From: Mycobacterium sp. DL440
GTDB taxonomy: Bacteria; Actinomycetota; Actinomycetes; Mycobacteriales; Mycobacteriaceae
Assembly: GCF_011745145.1 (NCBI RefSeq)
Contig: NZ_CP050191.1
Coordinates: forward strand, 5,968,473-6,032,472
Direction of reading: 5' to 3'
DNA: 64,000 nt
The notes below the pieces were generated by a model. The model did no database searches. It had not been told where the DNA came from and was given only the letters and a program-made list of their open reading frames with translations. Of this stretch, positions 16,327 through 24,746 are shown piece by piece; position 1 is the stretch's first letter; every line of letters starts with the position of its first letter. The translations under genes were made by a program, and so were the position numbers.

Positions 16327-17448
16327 ATGACCTCTCTGATCGACTTCATCCTGGACCTGTTCCGGAGCCCCGCCTCGGCAGCTTCGTTCATCTCCGATCC
16401 GGACGGCAGCCTGCGTGACGCCGGCCTGCCGAACGTGACCGCGGCCCAGCTGCACGCCGTCGCGGCCACCGCCGCCCCGGCCGGTGTCCTGCTCGGTGGC
16501 GGCAACCCGGTGCTCGGCCTGCAGCGCGCGGTCGCCGACCATCACAGCATCCCGGCCTCATTCGGAAACCAGGTCGCCTCACCCTTCTCCCCGCAGACGC
16601 AGTTCGCCAGCAACAATTCCACCGATTGGGCCAGCAACAACGACACCGACCTGGCCAGCCACAACAACGTGCCGGTCATGAGCCCCAACCAGGACGCCGG
16701 CGCGAACGCCCAGCAGGGTGCGTTCAACCTGGGCTTCGGTGACATCACCCTCGGCGACAAGAGCACCAACACCGCCACCAACGGCGGCGTGGTGGTCGAC
16801 GGCGACAACAAGGGTGACATCGTCAGCGGTGACGGTGCGGTGCTCGGTGACGGCAACACCATGAACAACGGCGACATCCTGGCCGGTTCCGGCTCACACG
16901 TCGCGGTCGGCAAGGACAACGCCATCGAGGACAGCTCGCAGCACGCCGGCGGCGACGTGGTGTCCGGCAACGACGGTCCGGTGATCAAGGACGTCGACAT
17001 GAGCGGCGGCCACGGCGGTGGCGCGTCCGGCGGCGACAGCCTGATCGGTATCGGCAGCGGCGGTGCGTCCGGTGGCGACGGCGGCAACGCCGGCTCGATC
17101 ATCCTCACCGATGCCTCGACCCACGCGGTCGGCGGCAACCAGACCACGGTCGACGGTGACTACGGCAGCCGCAATACCCAGGACAACTCGACGCACACCT
17201 CGGTCCAGACCGAGAACACCCACAGCGTCGAGGACCACTCGTCGAGCTACACCTCGAACATCGGGTCGGGCAACGACACGGCGTTCGCGTCGAACAACGA
17301 CACCGCGTCGCACAACGACACGTCCTTCGGGTCGCACAACGACACCAGCTCGGCGCTGGGCTCGGGTAACAGCTACGACTCGCACTCGCAGTCCCACACC
17401 GATGTCGCGTCGCACAACCCGATCGAAACCGGGTTCGACGCCTTCTGA
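16327..17448 (+). CDS. iniB: IniB: isoniazid-inducible envelope-stress protein
   Basis: A protein of 373 residues. The ATG at 16327 is chosen because TTGGAGAA precedes it and the protein then starts TSLIDFILDLFRSP, the IniB signature; the frame is open 75 bases further upstream. The first about 75 residues resemble other IniB proteins. The rest is unlike the Gly/Ala-rich M. tuberculosis protein as I recall it: runs of Gly, Asp and Asn (VVDGDNKGDIVSGDGAVLGD) that could form a beta-solenoid, then repeated SxNDT motifs near the C-terminus. It heads the iniBAC operon. The biochemical role is unknown. Confidence 0.85.
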   Translation: MTSLIDFILDLFRSPASAASFISDPDGSLRDAGLPNVTAAQLHAVAATAAPAGVLLGGGNPVLGLQRAVADHHSIPASFGNQVASPFSPQTQFASNNSTDWASNNDTDLASHNNVPVMSPNQDAGANAQQGAFNLGFGDITLGDKSTNTATNGGVVVDGDNKGDIVSGDGAVLGDGNTMNNGDILAGSGSHVAVGKDNAIEDSSQHAGGDVVSGNDGPVIKDVDMSGGHGGGASGGDSLIGIGSGGASGGDGGNAGSIILTDASTHAVGGNQTTVDGDYGSRNTQDNSTHTSVQTENTHSVEDHSSSYTSNIGSGNDTAFASNNDTASHNDTSFGSHNDTSSALGSGNSYDSHSQSHTDVASHNPIETGFDAF

Positions 17449-17460
17449 TCCGATCCCACA

Positions 17461-17499
17461 GGGGCGGGGGCCATCCGTTACGCGGGTGGCCCCCGTCCC
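17461..17499 (+). terminator. Stem-loop between iniB and iniA (possible attenuator)
   Basis: GGGGCGGGGGCCA pairs with TGGCCCCCGTCCC with one mismatch across a 13-base loop, 12 bases after the iniB stop. Inside an operon it may cause partial termination or stabilise the iniB message. Confidence 0.55.
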
Positions 17500-17543
17500 G
17501 TTCGCGCGCCTACCGTTGAGCCCGGCATGCAGGAGGTACTTCC

Positions 17544-19406
17544 ATGACGCAACCCAATGACGCTACGGCCGTCGGACCGGCCAGACCGGTCAAGGTGATC
17601 GTCGAACTCATCGACCACACCAGCACGATCGCCGCCACCTACGACCGCGGCGACCTGGTGGAGCGGCTGCGGGTGGCGAAGGTGCGTATCAGTGACCCAC
17701 AGATCCGCGTGGTCATCGCCGGCCAGCTCAAACAGGGTAAGAGCCAGCTGCTGAACTCACTGCTCAACATTCCGGTGGCCCGCGTCGGCGACGACGAGTC
17801 CACCGTCCTGGCCACCGTCGTCGCCTACGGTGAGCAGCCGTCAGCGCGCCTGGTGGTGGCCCGTCCCGACGGGGCCGAACCCGAGCTGATCGACATCCCG
17901 CCGTCCGAGGTGACCAACGACCTGCGTCGCGCCCCGCAGGCCGGCGGCCGTGAGGTGTTGCGGGTCGAGGTGACCGCGCCGAGCCCATTGCTCAAGGGCG
18001 GGTTGGCATTCGTCGACACCCCGGGTGTCGGTGGGCTGGGGCAGCCGCACCTTTCGGCGACTCTGGGCCTGCTGCCTGACGCCGATGCCCTGCTGATGGT
18101 CAGCGACACCAGCCAGGAATTTACCGAACCGGAAATGACCTTCATCCGCCAAGCGATCGAAATCTGCCCGGTGGCAACGATTGTCGCGACCAAGACCGAT
18201 CTGTACCCGCATTGGCGCGAGATCGTCGGCGCCAACACCGCCCACCTTCAACGGGCCGGCATAACGACTCCAATCACACCCGTCTCCAGTGTGCTGCGCA
18301 GCCATGCGATCCAGCTCAACGACAAAGAACTCAACGAGGAGTCGAACTTCCCGGCCATCGTGAAATTCCTGTCCGATCGGGTACTGACGCGCGAGAGCGA
18401 CCGGATCCGCGACCAGGTGGTCGCTGAAATCCATTCAGCAGCAGAACATCTACTGCTGGCCGTGAACTCCGAGCTGGCCGCGTTCACCGATCCGGGGGAA
18501 CGTGAGCGGCTGACGGCCGAGCTGGAACGGCGCAAGCAGGAAGCCCAGGAGGCCCTGCAGCAGACCGCGCTGTGGCAGCAGGTGCTCAACGACGGCATCT
18601 CCGACCTGACCGCCGATGTCGACCACGATCTGCGTCACCGGTTCCGCAACATCACCCAGCACGCCGAGAAGGAAATCGACACCGGCGACCCCACCCTGCA
18701 CTGGGCCGAGATCGGCACGGAGCTGGAGGAGGCGGTGGCCACCGCCGTCGGCGACAACTTCGTCTGGGCCTATCAGCGTGCCGAGGCGCTGGCTGCCGAG
18801 GTGGCCCGCACCTTCACCGAGGCGGGCCTCGAGGCCGTGCAGCTGCCACAGATCGACGCCAGGGACATGGGCGCCGGATTCGGTGAGATGAAATCGCTGG
18901 CCCGGCTGGAGGCCAAACCGATCAAGGCCGGGCACAAGGTCATCACCGGCATGCGCGGTTCCTACGGTGGCGTGCTGATGTTCGGCATGCTCACCTCCTT
19001 CGCCGGGCTCGGCATGTTCAACCCGCTGTCCCTGGGCGCCGGTCTGGTGCTGGGCCGCAAGGCCTACAAGGAGGACATGGAGAACCGCATGCTCCGGGTG
19101 CGCGGCGAGGCCAAGACCAACATGCGCAAGTTCATCGACGACGTCGCCTTCGTCGTCGGCAAGGAGTCGCGGGACCGGCTCAAGGGCATTCAACGGCAAC
19201 TGCGTGACCACTACCGCGGCATCGCCAACCAGACCACTCGCTCGCTCAACGAGTCGCTGCAGGCCACGCTCGCCGCGGCGAAAGTCGAGGAGACCGAGCG
19301 AAACGCCCGGGTCAGGGAACTGGAGCGCCAACAGAACATCCTGACCCAGGTCGTCGACCACGCCCAGCGTCTGGCCGCAGAGGCCCCACTAGGCTCCAAC
19401 AGTTAG
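17544..19406 (+). CDS. iniA: IniA: dynamin-like GTPase
   Basis: A bacterial dynamin-like protein of 620 residues. GTPase motifs are GQLKQGKS (G1, 60-67), FVDTPGVGG (G3, 158-161) and TKTD (G4, about 216). Long helices follow, with a hydrophobic paddle or membrane segment near 474-505 (GVLMFGMLTSFAGLGMFNPLSL) and a terminal coiled region. The M. tuberculosis protein is induced by isoniazid and ethambutol, and the family remodels membranes. The ATG has AGGAGGTAC just upstream. It lies 95 bases after iniB, with a hairpin between, and 42 bases before iniC. It should work at the inner face of the plasma membrane with IniC. Confidence 0.92.
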   Translation: MTQPNDATAVGPARPVKVIVELIDHTSTIAATYDRGDLVERLRVAKVRISDPQIRVVIAGQLKQGKSQLLNSLLNIPVARVGDDESTVLATVVAYGEQPSARLVVARPDGAEPELIDIPPSEVTNDLRRAPQAGGREVLRVEVTAPSPLLKGGLAFVDTPGVGGLGQPHLSATLGLLPDADALLMVSDTSQEFTEPEMTFIRQAIEICPVATIVATKTDLYPHWREIVGANTAHLQRAGITTPITPVSSVLRSHAIQLNDKELNEESNFPAIVKFLSDRVLTRESDRIRDQVVAEIHSAAEHLLLAVNSELAAFTDPGERERLTAELERRKQEAQEALQQTALWQQVLNDGISDLTADVDHDLRHRFRNITQHAEKEIDTGDPTLHWAEIGTELEEAVATAVGDNFVWAYQRAEALAAEVARTFTEAGLEAVQLPQIDARDMGAGFGEMKSLARLEAKPIKAGHKVITGMRGSYGGVLMFGMLTSFAGLGMFNPLSLGAGLVLGRKAYKEDMENRMLRVRGEAKTNMRKFIDDVAFVVGKESRDRLKGIQRQLRDHYRGIANQTTRSLNESLQATLAAAKVEETERNARVRELERQQNILTQVVDHAQRLAAEAPLGSNS

Positions 19407-19448
19407 TTTCGATTTGGTTTTCGGGTTGGAAGGGTTGGACTCCGCAGC

Positions 19449-20948
19449 GTGAGCACGGCCGATCAGGTGCGCTCGATTCTGGGCGGCACCATCAAGGCGT
19501 ACCGGGGCGACCCGGCCTACCGCAATCGGCCCGACGTGCACAACGAGCTGGACCGGATCGGACGCCGGCTCAACCAGCCGATCCGGATCGCGCTGGCCGG
19601 CACGCTCAAGGCGGGCAAGTCGACGCTCGTCAACGCGCTGGTCGGGGAGGACATCGCGCCTACCGACGCCACCGAGGCGACCCGCATCGTCACCTGGTTC
19701 CGGCACGGGCCCACCCCCAAGGTGACCGCCAATCACCGTGGCGGGCGGCGGGCCAATGTGCCGATCGCGCGGGACCCGCGTGACCGCGGCCTCACCTTCA
19801 GCTTCGCCGGGCTGAACCCCGAGGACGTGGTGGACCTCGACGTCGAGTGGCCGGCTGCCGAGCTCATCGACACCACGATCATCGACACCCCCGGCACCTC
19901 GTCGCTGTCGCGGGACGTCTCCCAGCGAACCCACCGGCTGCTCGTGCCCGAGGACGGGGTCCCCCGCGTCGACGCGGTGGTGTTCCTGCTGCGCACCCTC
20001 AACGCCGCCGACATCGCCCTGCTGAAACAGATCGGTGAACTGGTCGGCGGGTCCTCGGGCGCTCTCGGCGTCATCGGGGTGGCCTCACGGGCTGACGAGA
20101 TCGGTGCCGGGCGCATCGACGCGATGATGTCGGCCAAGGACGTGGCCAAGCGGTTCACCGAAGAGATGGACAAGACGGGGATCTGCCAGGCTGTCGTCCC
20201 GGTGTCCGGACTTCTGGCCCTGACCGCCCGCACGCTGCGGCAGAGCGAGTTCGTCGCGCTGCAGAAGCTCGCCGGCATGGAACCGGCCCAGCTGACCAAG
20301 GCGATGCTCTCGGTGGACCGGTTCGTGCGCGAGGACAGCTCACTGCCGGTGGACGCGGCCACCCGCGCGGCGCTGCTGGACCGGTTCGGCATGTTCGGTA
20401 TCCGGATCTCGATCGCCGTGATGCACGCGGGGGTGTCCGACTCCGTCGCCCTGGCCGACGAACTGCTGGAACGCAGCGGCCTGATCTCCCTGCGCGATGT
20501 GATCGACCAGCAGTTCGCGCAACGGTCAGAGCTGCTCAAGGCGCACACGGCGCTGCTGTCGTTGCGACAGTTCGTGCAGCACAACCCGATCTACGCGACG
20601 CCCTACATCCTCGCCGACATCGATCCGCTGCTGGCCGACACGCACGCCTTCGAAGAGCTGCGACTGCTCAGCCTGCTGCGCTCGCGCCCCACCACACTGA
20701 ACGAGGACGAGATGGCCTCGCTGCGCCGCATCATCGGCGGGTCGGGCACCGACGCGGCCAGCCGGCTCGGACTGCAACCCGATGCGCCGTTCGACGGGCC
20801 CCGCTCGGCCTTCGCTGCGGCGCAGCGCTGGCGGCGACGAGCCGACCACCCACTCAACGATCCATTCACCACACGGGCCTGCCGCGCCGCGGTGCGCAGT
20901 GCCGAGGCGCTGGTCGCAGAGTATTCGTCGCGTGGCCTAACGAATTAG
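19449..20948 (+). CDS. iniC: IniC: dynamin-like GTPase
   Basis: A protein of 499 residues with dynamin-type GTPase motifs: GTLKAGKS (G1, 51-58), IIDTPGTSSL (G3, about 146) and ASRADE in the G4 position. It lacks the clear membrane segment seen in IniA, so it is probably the soluble partner. The GTG at 19449 fits the usual IniC length (about 490 residues). It is followed 22 bases later by a second membrane Hsp70-like gene, which is not how I recall the M. tuberculosis locus ending. Confidence 0.9.
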   Translation: MSTADQVRSILGGTIKAYRGDPAYRNRPDVHNELDRIGRRLNQPIRIALAGTLKAGKSTLVNALVGEDIAPTDATEATRIVTWFRHGPTPKVTANHRGGRRANVPIARDPRDRGLTFSFAGLNPEDVVDLDVEWPAAELIDTTIIDTPGTSSLSRDVSQRTHRLLVPEDGVPRVDAVVFLLRTLNAADIALLKQIGELVGGSSGALGVIGVASRADEIGAGRIDAMMSAKDVAKRFTEEMDKTGICQAVVPVSGLLALTARTLRQSEFVALQKLAGMEPAQLTKAMLSVDRFVREDSSLPVDAATRAALLDRFGMFGIRISIAVMHAGVSDSVALADELLERSGLISLRDVIDQQFAQRSELLKAHTALLSLRQFVQHNPIYATPYILADIDPLLADTHAFEELRLLSLLRSRPTTLNEDEMASLRRIIGGSGTDAASRLGLQPDAPFDGPRSAFAAAQRWRRRADHPLNDPFTTRACRAAVRSAEALVAEYSSRGLTN

Positions 20949-20970
20949 ACCCCTCCGTCGACATACAGGT

Positions 20971-22755
20971 ATGCGTGATTGCCTGGGGTTGTCCGTGGGG
21001 GCGACCAATCTGGTGGCGATCGCCGACCACACGCCGTTGGTGCGGCGGGCGGTGTTCGCGCTTGGTGGCGGCCCGATCATGAGTGGGTTCGTCGAACGGG
21101 TCGGTGACCCGGTGCCGCTGGTCGCCGCCGACGGCTCGACGCATCGCGCGGAGCAGTTGTTGGCCGGCGCGGTCGAGGCGCTGACGCGTGAGGTCAGCCC
21201 GGCGCATCGGCCGGACACGTCGGTGCTGGCGGTGCCCGCGCATTGGAACGTTGGGGCGCTGGAGGCTGTGCGTCGCGCATTGCCCGGTGTCCGCGTGGTT
21301 CCCGATTCGGTCGCGGCATTGACGGCCATCCAGTCGTATCCAGGCCTGCCGGCCCGCGGTGTCGTCGCCTTGTGCGACTTCGGCGGGACCGGTACCAGTC
21401 TGACCCTGGCCGACGCTTCCGCGGGGTTCGCGACCATCGGCCAGACGGTGCGGTGTCAGGACTTCTCCGGTGACCTGATCGACCAGGAATTGCTGCGCGG
21501 CGTCCTGAACAATCTGGATGCCGAACCGGCCGGCACCGCAGCGGTGACCACGCTGGCCCAGCTGCGGGATCAGTGCCGGGCCGCCAAGGAAGAGTTGAGC
21601 TCTCGGGCGGCTGCCAGCCTGGCCGGAGTTGGCAGCGCGATCAGGCTGACCCGTGCCGAGCTCGACGCGGTCGTGGACCGGCCGCTCTTTGGCGTGATCG
21701 AGGCCATGCTGGACCTGCTGCGCCGCAACGGTATTCACTCGACACAGCTGGCGGCGCTGGTCACCGTCGGCGGCGGCGCGCGGATACCCATTGTCACCCA
21801 ACGCCTTTCATCGGCGTTCCGGCTTCCGGTCACCACCGTGCCGCAGGCCCAGGTGATCGCCGCGGTCGGGGCCGGGCTGCTGGCCCGACGCGGGGACGAC
21901 GAGACCGCGACGCAGGTGGCGTGTGCGGCTCCTGCTCCTCAACTAGTGACCGGCACGGTGGCCGCGTCCGCGCTGGCCTGGTCGGCGGAAGACTCGGTGG
22001 CTGAGGTCGCCGAGTTCATTCCCGAATCAGTGACCGAGGATTCGGCCCGGCCCGAATTCGTGTTCTCCGAACCACCTGTGGCGCCCGCCCCGGCGCGCGT
22101 TGCCTGGTACCGGCGCGGCGGCGTGGTGGCCTATGCGGCGGTGTTCCTGGCCGTTGTCGGCACCGTCGGCATGGTGTTGTCGGCTCGGGCCGATCGGCTC
22201 GACGCCGCAGTGTCCGGGCTGTTGGCGCCGCAAACCGTTCCGGCCGAGTCCCCATTGGCCGCCCAGGCCGCACCCGCACCGCCCACGCGGACCGTGGTGG
22301 TGCGTGATCCGTCCTGGCCAGGTTCTGGCACTGGTGCGCCCGCACAAGCTGCGCCGCGCCCAGCGGCCGCGCCACGCATGGTGCAGAGCGCGCAGAGTCC
22401 ACCCGCTCCGCAGCGAGTGGGCCCCGCGCCGCGGGCGCCCCTGCCACCGCCGGTCGCTCCGGCACCTGTGCCGCTGCCTGCGCCTCCGGTAGCATTGCCG
22501 CCGATTCCGGTGCCGCCGTTGGTGTTTCCGCCTGTCACGCTCCCGCAGTTGCCGATCCCGACGTTCAAACCGCCCGTGCCTTCGCCATCGCCCAGCCCGT
22601 CACCGTCGCCCAGCCCTGCACCTTCGCCCAGCCCTGCACCTTCGCCTACGCCCAGCCCGTCGCCTTCGCCTACGCAAACTCCTGGGCCGTCGCAAACCGT
22701 TGAGCCCACTGCCACGCTTGAGCCCACGCCTACTGCCACGCTTGAGTCACCCTGA
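20971..22755 (+). CDS. Membrane-anchored Hsp70-like protein with Pro/Ser-rich tail
   Basis: A protein of 594 residues, paralogous to the one at 13510. The nucleotide-binding domain occupies residues 1-305: CLGLSVGATNLVA, CDFGGTGTSLTLAD (about 135) and VTVGGGARIPIVTQRL (about 264). After a linker come WYRRG (379-383), one helix (384-404) and a tail of about 190 residues rich in Pro, Ala and Ser, ending in a PSPSPS-type repeat. No substrate-binding domain is present. It starts 22 bases after iniC and is therefore the last gene of the iniBAC transcript. The function is unknown; it probably couples cytoplasmic ATP binding to an extracytoplasmic wall-spanning tail (inference). Confidence 0.83.
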   Translation: MRDCLGLSVGATNLVAIADHTPLVRRAVFALGGGPIMSGFVERVGDPVPLVAADGSTHRAEQLLAGAVEALTREVSPAHRPDTSVLAVPAHWNVGALEAVRRALPGVRVVPDSVAALTAIQSYPGLPARGVVALCDFGGTGTSLTLADASAGFATIGQTVRCQDFSGDLIDQELLRGVLNNLDAEPAGTAAVTTLAQLRDQCRAAKEELSSRAAASLAGVGSAIRLTRAELDAVVDRPLFGVIEAMLDLLRRNGIHSTQLAALVTVGGGARIPIVTQRLSSAFRLPVTTVPQAQVIAAVGAGLLARRGDDETATQVACAAPAPQLVTGTVAASALAWSAEDSVAEVAEFIPESVTEDSARPEFVFSEPPVAPAPARVAWYRRGGVVAYAAVFLAVVGTVGMVLSARADRLDAAVSGLLAPQTVPAESPLAAQAAPAPPTRTVVVRDPSWPGSGTGAPAQAAPRPAAAPRMVQSAQSPPAPQRVGPAPRAPLPPPVAPAPVPLPAPPVALPPIPVPPLVFPPVTLPQLPIPTFKPPVPSPSPSPSPSPSPAPSPSPAPSPTPSPSPSPTQTPGPSQTVEPTATLEPTPTATLESP

Positions 22756-22815
22756 GTCGTGCCTTTGCGCGGCGGATTACTGCTTGATGGTGACTGCAAT
22801 CCGCCACCTTGATGG

Positions 22816-23679
22816 CTATGCGGCGCGATCAAGCCGAGAGAACCCGCACTCAGGTCCGCACGGCCGGCCACGTACGGCGATCCCGTGCCGCTGCAACAGT
22901 TGAGCGATCTTGCCCGCCGTCTGACAAGGCCGGTCGAAGACCTGTCCGTAGGAAAGCCTGACGGTCGCACGGCCGTCGACTGCCGCGTCGAGATCCCGTT
23001 CGAAGTCCGCATCCCGCCGGCTCGCCGAGTCGTGATAGACCCGGCCGTCGAGTTCAACCACGAGGCGTTCGCTGTACTCGGTATCGCGGTAGCAGACACC
23101 GACGGATGAGGCGGCCCGCTTCTGCCTCACGGCCCGGGGTAAACCGTGCGGGCGCTCGACGCGAACGAGATAGCCGTGCTCGAGCACCGAGCGCTTGCAG
23201 CAGTCTCCGTGCCGTCGTACGCCGTGATTGGCAGGCGTTGGCCAGAACAGCAATGGCATCGAGTTCGGACGTGGCGCGGCACGCGACGTCGAGTGCGGCT
23301 TCGTCGTAACGCATCCGTGGCGGGCCGACGTTCCACAGCGTCCGCTCTCGGAGGTGCACGACACGGTGAATGCGTACTCCCGCCGGCTCAGCCAATGCGG
23401 ACCGCCGTCGCGCCACCGCGACATGGATGGGAGACGTTTCACTTCCCAGGGCCGATTCGAAGCACAGCACGGCCGGAGCTGCGTAAAGCACTGCGGCCCA
23501 GGCGCGTTGCAACCACGTCAGCGGTCCGTGTGATCGACATACACGCCCGCGTGGACCCGGGCCCACTCGTTGCGCCTGAGCAACCGTCGGATCTCATGTT
23601 CCTGCAAACCCGCATCCAGCGCCTGGCGACGCGAGATCACCCCGCTCTGTTCGCGAAGCACATCGTCGACGTCCACCAA
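22816..23679 (-). pseudogene. Broken AbiEi-type antitoxin-domain / DUF559 protein gene
   Basis: Three frames encode consecutive parts of one protein. The N-terminal winged helix (VDDVLREQSGVISRRQALDA...VHAGVYVDHT) ends in a premature TGA at 23518. The middle (GPLTWLQRAWAAVLYAAPAV) continues in another frame, which implies a one-base deletion near 23527. The C-terminal DUF559/Vsr-like nuclease part (VVELDGRVYHDSASRRDADFERDLD) is in a third frame after a second lesion near 23190. Intact mycobacterial homologues usually have about 280-300 residues. The start is uncertain: GTG at 23676 or TTG at 23679. No toxin partner gene is adjacent. Confidence 0.75.
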
Positions 23680-23758
23680 CTCGATACTGGTGGACAGGCG
23701 CGACGGCGACCAGAAGCATTTCGAGAACCTGTGGATAAACCGCCTGCGCCGAGCCAGG

Positions 23759-24217
23759 TTAGGGGTTACCTGCGGGCGCCTGCGTGGTCGTCGTCTCCGG
23801 TGCGGTCGTGGTAGTCGTCGCCGGCGCAGTGGTCGTGGTCGTGGTCTCGGTCGTCGTCGCCGGCTCGGTGGTGGTTGTCGTCGTGGTTTCCTCGACCGTC
23901 GTGGTGGTTGGCGCCACGGTCTCGGTGACGGTGTGCGTCGGTGCCGGAACCACGGGGGCCGAGGTGGCGACCGATGTGGTGGTGGTTGCCGTGGTCGACG
24001 TGGTGGTAGTCGTGGTCGTCGACGAGGAATCGGACGAGAACAGCTGCACCAGGGCATAGATGACCAGCGCCGCGATAACTGCGCCGAGCGCACCCATGCC
24101 GATCAGCGCAGCGGGCTTGCGGTACCAGGGGACGGGCTCGGGAGTGGGCGGCGCGGAGTACTCGCCGTGGCTGGGCGCGTACTGCGTCGGCTCCTCGTCG
24201 TCGTAATAGTTCGACAC
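23759..24217 (-). CDS. Small single-pass membrane protein with Thr-rich tail
   Basis: A protein of 152 residues: an acidic cytoplasmic head of about 30 residues (SNYYDDEEPTQYAP), the juxtamembrane motif WYRKP, one helix (IGMGALGAVIAALVIYALVQLF), then about 85 residues made largely of Thr with Val, Pro and Glu. The same head-motif-helix-tail plan is seen in the Hsp70-like protein at 13510. No enzyme domain is present. It follows the similar gene at 24237 on the same strand with a 19-base gap, so the two form an operon. Function unknown. The tail could be O-mannosylated in the periplasm (inference). Confidence 0.75.
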   Translation of the reverse strand: MSNYYDDEEPTQYAPSHGEYSAPPTPEPVPWYRKPAALIGMGALGAVIAALVIYALVQLFSSDSSSTTTTTTTSTTATTTTSVATSAPVVPAPTHTVTETVAPTTTTVEETTTTTTTEPATTTETTTTTTAPATTTTTAPETTTTQAPAGNP

Positions 24218-24236
24218 GCGCCGATGGTAGGCGCGC

Positions 24237-24713
24237 TCAGCCGCCCGGCGGGGGATACAGCGTGCGTGTCACGTTGGTACGCGGCCGGTAGTGCGTCGTG
24301 GGGTACTCCCCGTAGTCGGCGCCCGACGGCGTGGTCGTCGTCGTGGTGGGTGTGGTCGTCGACGTGGGCGAGGTCTCGGAGGTCGTGGTGGTCGTCGTCT
24401 CCGAGGTTGACGACGTCGTCGGTGTGTCCGACTCGCCGGGCACACCGAACTCAGTGGTCACCGGCAGGCGGGAAGTGGTGGTCCGGGTCGTGGTGGACTT
24501 CGTCGTCTTCACCGACGTCGACGTATAAGTGGGCGGGACGAAATCGATGGGAGCGTCCTCGGGCCCGCCAGAGCTGGTCAGCGAGATCGCCGCCCACAAC
24601 ACCAGGCCGATCACGGCTAGGGCGGCCGCGCTGGCCCCAGCCACCGCCGGCGTCGAGTGATGCCAGGGCGCCTCGGGCTGCCCCTGATCGTCGTCGTCAC
24701 CGGTCACGGGCAC
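24237..24713 (-). CDS. Small single-pass membrane protein with Thr-rich tail
   Basis: A protein of 158 residues. A short acidic head (VTGDDDDQGQPEAPWHHSTP) is followed by one helix (AVAGASAAALAVIGLVLWAAI). About 110 extracytoplasmic residues rich in Thr and Ser then end in YGEYPTTHYRPRTNVTRTLY. It is a relative of the downstream gene at 23759, with PWHH in place of PWYR before the helix. It may anchor to or span the wall. Function unknown. Confidence 0.72.
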   Translation of the reverse strand: MPVTGDDDDQGQPEAPWHHSTPAVAGASAAALAVIGLVLWAAISLTSSGGPEDAPIDFVPPTYTSTSVKTTKSTTTRTTTSRLPVTTEFGVPGESDTPTTSSTSETTTTTTSETSPTSTTTPTTTTTTPSGADYGEYPTTHYRPRTNVTRTLYPPPGG

Positions 24714-24746
24714 CGATACTATGCCCGGCCTTGGAGTGGGCTTCGG

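Noticed and set aside
22771..22805. Hairpin GGCGGATT/AATCCGCC after the second Hsp70-like gene
   Set aside because: Only eight base pairs with a 19-base loop and no T-run; too weak to call a terminator.
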